From contig CANQCU010000015.1 in assembly GCA_947590905.1 (NCBI GenBank), positions 1-38,608 of the forward strand: a DNA stretch of 38,608 nt, in the 5' to 3' direction. The position numbers were made by a program, and so were the translations under genes. The notes below the pieces were generated by a model. That model was not told where the DNA came from. It did no database searches and saw nothing but the letters and a program-made list of their open reading frames with translations. This document shows positions 17,032 through 27,429 of the stretch, piece by piece. The stretch's first letter is position 1. Each line of letters begins with the position of its first letter. Origin of the DNA: an uncultured Clostridia bacterium. GTDB taxonomy: Bacteria > Bacillota > Clostridia > TANB77 > CAG-508.

Positions 17032-18216
17032 ATGAGTAAAAAAACAATTAGAGATATAGATGTATCAGGAAAGAAAGTTTTAGTTAGATGTGACTTTAAT
17101 GTTCCACAAGATGAGAATGGAAACATTACAGATACAAGAAGAATAGAAGGAGCACTTCCAACAATTAAATATTTAATAGACCATAATGCAAAAGTAATAC
17201 TTTGTTCACACTTAGGAAGACCAAAGGGAGAAGTAAAAAAAGAATTTTCACTTAGACCAGTTAGAGACGAACTATCAAAAGAACTTGGAATAGAAGTAAA
17301 AATGGCAGATGATATAGTAGGAGAAAGTGCAAAAAAACTTACTTCAGAAATGAAAGAAGGAGAAGTAGTTTTACTTGAAAATGTAAGATTTGATAAAAGA
17401 GAAGAAGAAAATGATGAAGGCTTTTCAAAGGAACTTGCATCACTTGCAGATGTATATGTAAATGATGCATTTGGTACAGCACATAGAGCACATAGTTCAA
17501 CAGCAGGAGTTGCACAATTTTTACCAGCAGTATCAGGATTTTTAATAGAAAAAGAAATAAAATTTTTAGGAGATGCTTTAAACAATCCAGAAAGACCATT
17601 TGTTGCAATACTTGGTGGAAAAAAAGTGTCAGATAAAATATCAGTAATAAATAATTTACTTGAAAAAGTAGACACATTAATAATTGGAGGTGGAATGGCA
17701 TATACATTCCTAAAAGCAAAAGGATTAAATATTGGTTCATCAATTTGCGAAGAAGATAAGTTAGATTTAGCAAAAGAACTTATGAAAAAAGCGGAAGATA
17801 AAAAGGTAAATTTATTATTACCAGTAGATGTTAATATGGGAAAAGAATTTGATAAAGACACAGAAAGCAAAATAGTAAGCATAGAAAATATGGAAGATGG
17901 ATGGCAAGGACTTGATATAGGACCAAAAACAATAGAAGAATTTACAAAAGTCCTAGAAAATGCAAAAACAATTATGTGGAATGGACCACTAGGAGTATTT
18001 GAATTTGAAAAATTTGCCAAAGGAACAAATGAGATTGCAAAAATACTTGGAAGTTTAAATGCAACAACAGTAATAGGAGGAGGAGATTCAAGTTCAGCAG
18101 TAGAAAAAGCAGGATGCGCAGATAAAATGACACATATATCAACAGGAGGAGGAGCATCACTTGAATATTTAGAAGGAAAGGTACTTCCAGGAATTGACTG
18201 CCTACAAGATAAATAG
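17032..18216 (+). CDS. pgk: Phosphoglycerate kinase
   Basis: Pgk makes ATP and 3-phosphoglycerate from 1,3-bisphosphoglycerate. The 394-residue protein shows [11 protein letters not shown] at the start, CSHLGRPKG, the [13 protein letters not shown] block, GGKKVSDKI and the nucleotide-site [13 protein letters not shown] near the C-terminus. RBS AGAAAGGAA. It is separated from gap by the palindromic element and followed by the DUF2207 gene. Confidence 0.97.
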   Translation: MSKKTIRDIDVSGKKVLVRCDFNVPQDENGNITDTRRIEGALPTIKYLIDHNAKVILCSHLGRPKGEVKKEFSLRPVRDELSKELGIEVKMADDIVGESAKKLTSEMKEGEVVLLENVRFDKREEENDEGFSKELASLADVYVNDAFGTAHRAHSSTAGVAQFLPAVSGFLIEKEIKFLGDALNNPERPFVAILGGKKVSDKISVINNLLEKVDTLIIGGGMAYTFLKAKGLNIGSSICEEDKLDLAKELMKKAEDKKVNLLLPVDVNMGKEFDKDTESKIVSIENMEDGWQGLDIGPKTIEEFTKVLENAKTIMWNGPLGVFEFEKFAKGTNEIAKILGSLNATTVIGGGDSSSAVEKAGCADKMTHISTGGGASLEYLEGKVLPGIDCLQDK

Positions 18217-18349
18217 AAAAATATAAGATAATTTGATATTTACAAGATTAATAGAAAATAACACAAATAACTGCAATAACTGCTGATATATGATAAATAA
18301 AAACAATTGATAAGTTACAAAAATAAGTAAAAAATAAAAAGGAAAAAAG

Positions 18350-20389
18350 ATGAAAGAAAAAGTAATAAGAATAGCTAAAAAATTAGCTGTGTTATCTATA
18401 ATTTCAATTGTTATATTAGGATTTGTAACATTAATTATAAATTCTGAATATGAAAAAATGCAATATTTAGAGGAGTTAGACTATGATGTTGTGGCTTATG
18501 AAAATGGAGATATAAAGGTAACAGAAACTTGGGATATTAGAGTAAAAAACACAAACACTTTATTTAAAACTTTTAAATTAAGCCCCTCTAAATATTCTGA
18601 TATAACGGATGTAGAAGTAAAAGAAATAACCAAAAATGGAACAAAAGAATTTGAAAAAATTGATGAGGAAATGTATCATGTAACTAAGGACTGTTATTAT
18701 GGACTAGAAACATCTAGGAGAGAATTTGAAATTGCATGGGGAATAGGAATGGATACAAAATCTGGAAGAAGAAAATACCAGATATCCTATGTTGTAAAAG
18801 ATGCACTTACTGATTATTATGATTGTCAAGAATTATATTGGCAATTTTTAGAAGAAGGAGAAAATAATATATCTGCCAAAAAGGTTATAGGAACAATAAC
18901 TTTCCCAAAAGATGTACAAGACATGGATAATTTAAAAATTTGGGGACATGGACAGTTAAATGGAGAAATAAAAAAACTAAATGCACATCAAGTACAATTT
19001 AGGCTAGATAATTTAAGGGCTGGAGCTAGGCTAGAAATAAGAACTGTAACACAAGAAAAAATGTTCAATATTACAAATAGTAATAAGATAAGAAACTATA
19101 ATGGAATGCCAAGTATTGTAAGAGACGAGACAAAATGGGCAAACGAAGCAGATGCGGAAAGTAAAGTATTGCAAAACATAAAAATAGTTTTATTAGTTAT
19201 TTATGTTATTATAATGCTTATTTATGCTATAAAAATATTTAGAATCAGAGGATATTTAAATAAGGAAAAATATAAAGTAAAAAGAATAAAATATTTTAGA
19301 GACATACCTAGAGAAAAAATAGTAACACCAGCAGAAGCGGCTTACTTGTATAGATTCAACAAGACTAGATTGAATACTGGGGCTGTTCAACAAGATGCAG
19401 TTTCTGCAACAATATTAGACTTATGCCTAAAAAGAAAAATAACTTTAAGAACAGATGAAAAGTCAAATGTGTATATAAAAATTATTGCAGGAGATGAAGA
19501 TTTAAGTCAAGATGAAAAACAAATATACAAACTTCTAAAGAGTGTTGGTGGAGGAGAAGAATTTGAAGTAAAAGAGTTAAATACATATGCACATAATCGA
19601 TATAGCACTTATAGTGCGAGAATAAATAATCTGGTAAATAGTGCAAGAGAAAGTTTATATAAACAAAAACTAATAGATAAAAGTGAAGAAAGAAAATATA
19701 GAAAATATGATTATGCAAAAACTAAATTTGGATCTTTGATAAATATATATATAGTATCAATACTTATTCAAATATATGCATATATACCTATATTTAAAAG
19801 AGCAATAGATATAATGTTTGGAATATTCACGGTTTCAACAATCACAAAATTCTTATTTATACTTTTACCGTTTGTGTGTGAATTGCTTTATTATTATAGA
19901 ATTCAAGACATTGTAAGAAATAAGATAGCAGTATTAACAAAAGAAGGAGCAGAAGAAAAGGCAGAGTGGAAGGGCTTAGTAAATTATATGACAGATTTTT
20001 CTAACTTTGAAGAAAAAGTTGTTCCAGACCTTATTCTTTGGGAAAAATATTTAGTATATGCTACAGCACTTGGAATAGCAAATGAAGTTATAGAACAAAT
20101 GAAAGCCTTTTATCCAGAAGTTTTTGTTAAGGAATACTGGGAAGATGAAAACAATGAAAAAGCTAATCTATATCCTATACTAAACTTTAGTGCAAATCCA
20201 ATATATGTAAAATCATATGTAAGCACACCAATTAATCGTATAGGTAGCGGAGTTGACAATGCATATCATACATCAGTAGTTGAAATATCAAGACATTCGA
20301 GCTCTAGTCGGTGGAGGCGGAGGTCGGTGGCTTCTCAGGTGGAGGCGGAGGCCGGTGGAGGCCGGACGGCCGGAATGGGAGGCAGATAA
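18350..20389 (+). CDS. DUF2207 membrane protein with poly-glycine tail, six +1 shifts at CGG
   Basis: The protein has an N-terminal membrane helix (about residues 10-30), an extracytoplasmic DUF2207 domain (about 40-245), a second membrane helix near 280-300, a cytosolic part, and two more helices at about 465-515. In the family the chain ends in a Gly-rich tail. The unshifted frame here gives an improbable Arg/Val/Glu/Ala tail. Skipping the C at six in-frame CGG codons gives Ser, seven Gly, Phe, Ser, eleven Gly, then MGGR and stop. Because six shifts restore phase, both readings use the same stop. Family function is unknown. The gene lies within the glycolysis cluster without obvious metabolic reason. 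Confidence 0.9.
   Translation: MKEKVIRIAKKLAVLSIISIVILGFVTLIINSEYEKMQYLEELDYDVVAYENGDIKVTETWDIRVKNTNTLFKTFKLSPSKYSDITDVEVKEITKNGTKEFEKIDEEMYHVTKDCYYGLETSRREFEIAWGIGMDTKSGRRKYQISYVVKDALTDYYDCQELYWQFLEEGENNISAKKVIGTITFPKDVQDMDNLKIWGHGQLNGEIKKLNAHQVQFRLDNLRAGARLEIRTVTQEKMFNITNSNKIRNYNGMPSIVRDETKWANEADAESKVLQNIKIVLLVIYVIIMLIYAIKIFRIRGYLNKEKYKVKRIKYFRDIPREKIVTPAEAAYLYRFNKTRLNTGAVQQDAVSATILDLCLKRKITLRTDEKSNVYIKIIAGDEDLSQDEKQIYKLLKSVGGGEEFEVKELNTYAHNRYSTYSARINNLVNSARESLYKQKLIDKSEERKYRKYDYAKTKFGSLINIYIVSILIQIYAYIPIFKRAIDIMFGIFTVSTITKFLFILLPFVCELLYYYRIQDIVRNKIAVLTKEGAEEKAEWKGLVNYMTDFSNFEEKVVPDLILWEKYLVYATALGIANEVIEQMKAFYPEVFVKEYWEDENNEKANLYPILNFSANPIYVKSYVSTPINRIGSGVDNAYHTSVVEISRHSSSSRWRRRSVASQVEAEAGGGRTAGMGGR
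20309..20373 (+). other. Cluster of six in-frame CGG codons with +1 shifts (DUF2207 tail)
   Basis: Applying the skip in order, CGG is met in frame at 20309, 20325, 20353, 20363, 20367 and 20371, with following base T, T, T, A, C and A. The four CGG trinucleotides of the same region that lie in another phase (within GGC GGA and similar) must not be skipped, and are not. The product is a pure Gly tail interrupted only by Phe-Ser. Confidence 0.9.
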
Positions 20390-20445
20390 AATATGAAGGT
20401 TTATGGGTAGCCTATAAAAAACCTAAATATATTATGCAAGGAGCG

Positions 20446-20489
20446 TATGATATATTGCAATAATTATAATTTTATTGCAATATATCATA
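20446..20489 (+). promoter_or_regulatory. 18-bp hairpin between Shine-Dalgarno and start of tpiA
   Basis: TATGATATATTGCAATAA (20446-20463) and TTATTGCAATATATCATA (20472-20489) pair perfectly around an 8-base loop. AAGGAG lies at 20438-20443, just before the stem, and ATG 20499 lies nine bases after it. No T run follows, so it is not a terminator. Confidence 0.72.
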
Positions 20490-20498
20490 AAGAAAAAT

Positions 20499-21245
20499 AT
20501 GAGAAAAAAAGTAATAGCAGGAAACTGGAAAATGAATATGCTTCCAGATGAAGCAATAAGATTTATACAAGAATTAGAACCACTTGTTAAAAATACTGAA
20601 AACGAAGTAATACTTTGTGTACCATATACAGATTTATTTTATGCCATTTTAAATGCACAAGATACAAATATAAAAATTGGAGCACAAAATATGCATTTTG
20701 AGGAAAGTGGAGCATACACAGGAGAAGTTTCAGGCAAAATGCTTAAATCAATCGGAGTAGAATATGTAATAATAGGACACTCAGAAAGAAGACAATATTT
20801 TGCAGAAACAGATGAAACAGTAAATAAAAAAGTAAAAGCAGCATTTAAATATGGCTTAAAGCCAATAGTATGTGTAGGCGAAACATTAGAAGAAAGAGAA
20901 GAAGGAAAAACAATTGATGTAATAACCAAACAAACAAGGCTTGCACTAGATGGATTAACAGAAGAAGAAGTAAAAAATACAATAATTGCATATGAACCAA
21001 TTTGGGCAATAGGAACAGGAAAAACAGCCACAGCAGATGATGCAAATGATAGTATCAAAAAAATTAGGGAAGAAATTTCAAAAATATATGGAAATAATAT
21101 AGCAGAATGTGTTATAATACAATACGGCGGTAGTGTGAAAAGCTCAAATGCAAGAGAATTATTTACAAAATCAGACATAGATGGAGGATTAGTCGGAGGA
21201 GCTAGCCTAAAGCCAGAAGAGTTTTCTAAGATAGTAAACTTTTAA
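20499..21245 (+). CDS. tpiA: Triosephosphate isomerase
   Basis: TpiA interconverts dihydroxyacetone phosphate and glyceraldehyde-3-phosphate. I start at ATG 20499 (MRKKVIAGNWKMN), the normal family start, rather than the upstream in-frame ATG 20475 inside the hairpin. The 248-residue protein has NWKMN with the catalytic Lys, IGHSERR with the catalytic His, YEPIWAIGTGK with the catalytic Glu, and the C-terminal GGSVKSSN and GGLVGGASL phosphate loops. No good RBS lies directly before 20499; see the hairpin entry. TAC GGC GGT contains unshifted out-of-frame CGG. Confidence 0.96.
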   Translation: MRKKVIAGNWKMNMLPDEAIRFIQELEPLVKNTENEVILCVPYTDLFYAILNAQDTNIKIGAQNMHFEESGAYTGEVSGKMLKSIGVEYVIIGHSERRQYFAETDETVNKKVKAAFKYGLKPIVCVGETLEEREEGKTIDVITKQTRLALDGLTEEEVKNTIIAYEPIWAIGTGKTATADDANDSIKKIREEISKIYGNNIAECVIIQYGGSVKSSNARELFTKSDIDGGLVGGASLKPEEFSKIVNF

Positions 21246-21271
21246 GAGAAAAAGAAAGAGGGACTAAATAA

Positions 21272-22805
21272 ATGAAAGACAAATTAACTATGCTAATGAT
21301 ATTAGATGGATTTGGAATTAATCCAAAAGAAGAAGGCAACAGCATAAAACTTGCCAATACACCTAATATAGATAAACTAATGGCAACTTGTCCTACAACT
21401 CAGATATTCACAAGCGGATTACAAGTTGGACTTCCAGAAGGACAAATGGGAAATTCAGAAGTAGGACACACAAATATTGGAGCTCGGAAGAATTGTATAT
21501 CAAGAATTAACAAGAATCACTAAATCAATAGAAGATGGAGATTTCTTTAGTATAAAAGAATTTAATGATGCAATAGAAAATTGCAAAAAATACAACTCGA
21601 AACTTCACATTATGGGACTTGTTTCAGATGGAGGAGTTCATAGTCATATAAGACATCTTTATGGATTGTTAGAAATGGCAAAAAGAAAAGGATTTGAGAA
21701 TGTATTTGTACATTGCTTTATGGATGGAAGAGATACTCCACCAGCTTCAGGAGAAATGTATATAACCAAACTTAGAGAAAAATTAAAAGAAAAAGGAATA
21801 GGAAAAATTGCAACAATAGTAGGAAGATATTACGCAATGGATAGAGACAAAAGATGGGAAAGAATAAAACTTGCATATGATGCAATGGTAAATGGTATTG
21901 GAACAAAAAGTACAGATCCTGTAATAGCAGTAGAAAAATCATATGAACAAGAGATATTTGATGAATTCATAGAGCCAATAGTTATATGTAATCCAAATGG
22001 AGATCCAGTTGGAACAATTGGGGAACATGATTCAATTATATTCTTTAACTTTAGACCAGATAGAGCTAGACAAATAACTAGAAGCTTAGTAGACGAAAGC
22101 TTTAATGAGTTTGAAGTAAAGAAGCTAAATCCATATTTTGTATGTTTCACACAATATGATGCGACAATGCCAAATGTTAAAGTAGCATTTAAACCTACAA
22201 AGTTAGAAAATACATTTGGAGAGTATATAAGTAAAAACGGACTAAAACAATTAAGAATTGCAGAAACAGAAAAATATGCACATGTAACATTTTTCTTTAA
22301 CGGTGGAGAAGAAAAAGTATTCCCAGGAGAAGATAGAATTTTAGTTCCTTCACCAAAAGTTGCAACATATGATTTAAAGCCAGAAATGAGTGCAAGAGAA
22401 GTTACAGAAAAATTAATAGAAGCAATAAAACAAGATAAATATGATAGTATAATCTTAAATTATGCAAACCCTGATATGGTAGGACATACAGGAAGCTTAG
22501 AAGCAGCAATTAAGGCAATAGAAACAATAGATGAGTGTGTAGGAAAAGTAATAGAAGTAGCAAAAGAAAAAAATGCAGTTGTACTAATTACAGCAGATCA
22601 TGGTAATTCAGAACAAATGATAGACTATAAAACAGGTGAGCCACATACTGCACACACTACAAATCCAGTGCCATTAATATTATTTGGAATGGAAAATGTA
22701 ACATTAAAGTCTGGAAAACTAGCAGATCTTGCACCAACAATGCTTGATATTATGGGATTAGAGAAACCTGAAGAAATGACAGGTGAAAGTCTAATTGTAA
22801 GATAA
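21272..22805 (+). CDS. gpmI: 2,3-bisphosphoglycerate-independent phosphoglycerate mutase, with a +1 shift at CGG
   Basis: GpmI is the manganese-dependent mutase converting 3- to 2-phosphoglycerate. The first 71 codons end in [13 protein letters not shown], which holds the catalytic Ser. CGG 21485 then shifts +1 to give [11 protein letters not shown], the normal continuation. Further on are [34 protein letters not shown] and TADHGNSE metal or substrate sites. Total length is 510 residues, the family norm. A frameshifted gpmI in the only glycolytic cluster would be damaging, so I read it as functional. It begins 26 bp after tpiA. Confidence 0.96.
21485..21487 (+). other. In-frame CGG with +1 shift (GpmI, next to the active site)
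   Basis: Codon 72 in the starting frame is CGG after GCT. Skipping C21485 gives GGA AGA ATT and the conserved NIGAGRIVYQ. The four bases are CGGA. Confidence 0.95.
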
Positions 22806-22816
22806 AGGGAGTTTTT

Positions 22817-23482
22817 ATGATTTGTTCAAAATCGTTAAGAATGGCACACGAAGAAGTTCAAAAAAAGATATTTGTAATGTTACCAGAAAAATGGGATAGA
22901 CTTTATCTTTATGCTTCAGTTATAGAGCACTTTAACAAATTAGAAACAGGAGAAATGTTTTTCTACTATTACCCAAAGGGATTACTAAGAAAAAAACCAG
23001 TAAATGTATATGAGGTGCCATCTAAATTTAATATTGATGAAAATCAATATTTTAGAATGTCAGATGAACTATATGCAAGTATAAAAAAATTAAGAGAAGA
23101 ATGTATAAAGAATAAGGAAAAACCTTGGACCAATATAACAATATCAATAGAAAACTTAAAATATAAAGCAGAATATGGATATGAAGACTTAACTGCATCT
23201 GAATTTGATGGCAATGCTAGAAGGATAATTTGGTCATATGAATATTTACAAATGCCATATGATAGCTTTAACCGAAAAGAAAAAAAGATAATTGATGATT
23301 ACATAAAAGCAGATAAAGAAGAAAAAACTATTTTTGAATTACCAATATATAAAAAAGAAATGGCAAAAAATCTAGAACATGAGTTACAAGCAGATAAAAA
23401 TCTAACATTTGTTACAGAAAAGAAAATAGAAGAAATGGAATACATAAGAAACCATGTTCCAAGATCACAAATTTTGAAATAA
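22817..23482 (+). CDS. YezG-family (DUF600) immunity-like protein
   Basis: The 221-residue protein resembles the YezG/DUF600 family of antitoxins that neutralise YeeF-type polymorphic toxins. Similar segments in order: MLPEKWDRLYLYASV, EMFFYYYPKG, VPSKFNIDENQYF, KPWTNITISIE, GYEDLTASEF and RRIIWSYEYLQMP. The C-terminal ~50 residues extend beyond the usual family length. No toxin gene is beside it. It sits only 11 bp after gpmI and 49 bp before eno, so it is co-transcribed with glycolysis. Either an orphan immunity gene or a domesticated member. Confidence 0.72.
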   Translation: MICSKSLRMAHEEVQKKIFVMLPEKWDRLYLYASVIEHFNKLETGEMFFYYYPKGLLRKKPVNVYEVPSKFNIDENQYFRMSDELYASIKKLREECIKNKEKPWTNITISIENLKYKAEYGYEDLTASEFDGNARRIIWSYEYLQMPYDSFNRKEKKIIDDYIKADKEEKTIFELPIYKKEMAKNLEHELQADKNLTFVTEKKIEEMEYIRNHVPRSQILK

Positions 23483-23510
23483 AAGCATAAAGGCTTTTAA
23501 ATATATATAA

Positions 23511-24839
<1,329 letters not shown>

Positions 24840-24853
24840 TTAATATTGTTATT

Positions 24854-24893
24854 AAAAAGAATTTCTTGTAAAAATTACAAGGAATTCTTTTTT
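24854..24893 (+). terminator. Terminator of the glycolytic operon
   Basis: A 16-bp stem (AAAGAATTTCTTGTAA with TTACAAGGAATTCTTT, one G-U pair) is followed by TTTTTT. Confidence 0.88.
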
Positions 24894-25012
24894 AAATAAT
24901 ATTGTTTTTTACTTCTATAAATGATATAAATAATATAAGAATAAATAAAAATAGTCTTAATTATCTAAAAATAAACATATTATAAATCATAAGAATAGAA
25001 GGAAAACGAAAA

Positions 25013-27004
25013 ATGAAAAGTTTAAAAAATTTATTTTTTTTAGTATCACTTATAATATTTGAGGAAATAGTATTTTCCGTCAGTATATTTCAAACAATTA
25101 CAAACATAGGATATATAATTTTGTTTACTATACCAATTGCAGTAATTTTATATCTCATTACAACAACTCCAAAAAGAAAATGGAATATATTTAGTCTATA
25201 TTTCTTAACAATAGTAGTAATAGCTATTTTCATAGCACAATTTATATATTATAACTTATATGAGGCAATAATATCATTTTATTCAGCAACAAATGCTATG
25301 GTACAAATATGGCAATTTGTTGACACAATTTTAGAAGTTGCATTAAATAATTGGTACATAATATTATTAATGATCTTGCCACTAATAGTGCTAATTATAT
25401 TACACAAAACTAAAGTATTAAATTTTGAAAATTCTAATCCAAAAACTAGAATATGTACTATTATACTTGCATTAATAGCACAAATAGTTGGTATAGTTGG
25501 AATATCAACTATTAATACAAAAGATATATATTCAAATAAAAATCTATATTACAATATTCACTCACCAACACTTTCAGCTAATAGAATGGGAATACTTACT
25601 ACAATGCGATTAGATTTACAGAGGTTGTTATTTGGATTTGAAGAAAAATCAAGTGAAACAATAAATTTAGACTTTACTGATGAAACAAATAATAATGAAG
25701 AGACAAAAGAAGAAGAAAAGAAAATAGAGTATAACGAGTTAGAAATAAATTGGGATGAATTGCTAGAAAATGAAAAAAGTAGCAAAGTAAAAACAATATA
25801 TGAATATATGAAGACTGCAAAACCTACTAATAAAAATGAATATACAGGAATGTTTAAAGGAAAAAATTTAGTAGTATTTGTTGCAGAAGCATTTTCAAAT
25901 ATAGCAATAGATAAAGATGTAACACCAACTTTATATAAATTATATTCAGAAGGTTTTCAATTTGATAATTTCTATACACCAATATTTCCTGTAAGCACTG
26001 CGGATGGAGAATATATAACAGATACATCTCTTATACCAAAAGAAGGAACATGGAGTCTAAAAGCAGTATCAGGAAACTACATGCCATACTCATATGCAAA
26101 TGTATTTGAAAAACAAGGTTATACTTCACACTCATATCATGACCATACTGCAACATATTACAATAGAGATAAATACATGAAAACCATGGGATATGACACA
26201 TATTTAGCAAATGGTACAGGATTAGAAAAAAGGATGAATTTAAAATCTTGGCCAAGTAGTGATATAGACATGATAGATGTAACAACAAAAGATTATTTAA
26301 CAGAAGAAAAGAAAAATTTCGTAACATATTATATGACAGTAAGTGGACACTTAAACTACACAAGGACAGGAAACACTATAGTAAGTAAAAATTGGAAATT
26401 AGTTAAAGACTTAAGTTATTCAGATAAAGCAAAGGGATACTTAGCAGCACAATTAGAACTAGATAGAGCAGTAGAACTTTTAATTAAAAGACTAGAAGAA
26501 GCTGGAGAACTAGAAAACACAGTAATATTAATTAGTGGAGACCATTATCCATATGGACTAACATTGGACGAAATAAACGAGTTATCGGATTTTGAAAGAG
26601 ATGATAACTTCGAAAAACACCACTCAACAGCTCTAATATGGAATAGTGAAATGGAAGAGCCAGTTAAAGTAGACAAAATAGGATCAAGCCTTGACTTATT
26701 ACCTACAATGCTTAACTTATTTGGAGTAGAATTTGATTCAAGATTACTTATGGGAACAGATTTACTTTCAGATAATGATCCACTTGTAATATATTCAAAT
26801 AGGAGCTTTATAACTAATTATGGTAGATATTCAAGTATAACAAAGAAATTTGAGCCTTCAAGTGAAATAACGGAAGATTTTAACCAAGACGAATATGTAG
26901 CAAAGATAAATCAAGTAATATATAACAAATATCAAATATCAAAATTAATACTAGAAAATGATTTTTATAGGGTATTATGGAAATCAATGGGATGGGATAT
27001 ATAA
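25013..27004 (+). CDS. LtaS-type membrane sulfatase (phosphoglycerol transferase family)
   Basis: The 663-residue protein has about five N-terminal membrane helices (residues 5-165) and an extracytoplasmic alkaline-phosphatase/sulfatase domain from about residue 285. Visible elements: NLVVFVAEAFSN with the first metal-ligand Glu, PVSTADGEY with the likely catalytic Thr, YYMTVSGHLNY, and ISGDHYPYGL with metal-binding Asp-His. LtaS-family enzymes build glycerol-phosphate polymers or add phosphoglycerol to surface glycans. Which substrate applies here cannot be told. The gene has its own RBS (AGAAGGAAAA) and is followed by a signalling pair. Confidence 0.9.
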   Translation: MKSLKNLFFLVSLIIFEEIVFSVSIFQTITNIGYIILFTIPIAVILYLITTTPKRKWNIFSLYFLTIVVIAIFIAQFIYYNLYEAIISFYSATNAMVQIWQFVDTILEVALNNWYIILLMILPLIVLIILHKTKVLNFENSNPKTRICTIILALIAQIVGIVGISTINTKDIYSNKNLYYNIHSPTLSANRMGILTTMRLDLQRLLFGFEEKSSETINLDFTDETNNNEETKEEEKKIEYNELEINWDELLENEKSSKVKTIYEYMKTAKPTNKNEYTGMFKGKNLVVFVAEAFSNIAIDKDVTPTLYKLYSEGFQFDNFYTPIFPVSTADGEYITDTSLIPKEGTWSLKAVSGNYMPYSYANVFEKQGYTSHSYHDHTATYYNRDKYMKTMGYDTYLANGTGLEKRMNLKSWPSSDIDMIDVTTKDYLTEEKKNFVTYYMTVSGHLNYTRTGNTIVSKNWKLVKDLSYSDKAKGYLAAQLELDRAVELLIKRLEEAGELENTVILISGDHYPYGLTLDEINELSDFERDDNFEKHHSTALIWNSEMEEPVKVDKIGSSLDLLPTMLNLFGVEFDSRLLMGTDLLSDNDPLVIYSNRSFITNYGRYSSITKKFEPSSEITEDFNQDEYVAKINQVIYNKYQISKLILENDFYRVLWKSMGWDI

Positions 27005-27070
27005 TATTGACTTTTGCTAAATATATATTATAAAATCTAAATGTAAAATAAAAAAGAAAGGGAAAAATTT

Positions 27071-27415
27071 ATGATAGAAGAAATGTATAAGAATACAGAG
27101 AGTAGCTATGAAACAGCTATATCTAGGATGATGAATGATGATAGAATAAAAAAATATTTAGGATTCTTTCTAGAAGATCCATCATATAACGAGTTAAAAA
27201 CAGCAATGGAACAAAATGATTGTGATTCAGCATTTAGAGCAGCACATACTTTAAAGGGAGTTTGCCAAAATATGGCATTTACAGCACTAGGAAAAGTTGC
27301 AGAACAAATAACAGAAGAACTAAGAGCAAAAGATTTTGAAAAGGCAAAAGAAACATTTCCAGAAGTTACAAGTTGGTATAATAAAGTAATAGAGGAAATT
27401 AAAAAAGTAATTTAG
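27071..27415 (+). CDS. Histidine phosphotransfer (HPt) protein
   Basis: The 114-residue all-helical protein has the HPt motif FRAAHTLKGVCQNMAF, with the phosphoryl-accepting His at about residue 59. It relays phosphate between a hybrid kinase and a response regulator. It stands 14 bp upstream of a receiver-HD-GYP gene, its probable partner. No kinase lies in the window. Confidence 0.9.
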   Translation: MIEEMYKNTESSYETAISRMMNDDRIKKYLGFFLEDPSYNELKTAMEQNDCDSAFRAAHTLKGVCQNMAFTALGKVAEQITEELRAKDFEKAKETFPEVTSWYNKVIEEIKKVI

Positions 27416-27429
27416 GAAGGAAAAAATTT

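Noticed and set aside
20447-20551. Short open frame starting in the hairpin before tpiA
   Set aside because: The spacing from AAGGAG is only three bases, the frame overlaps tpiA in another phase, and its codons are explained by the palindrome.
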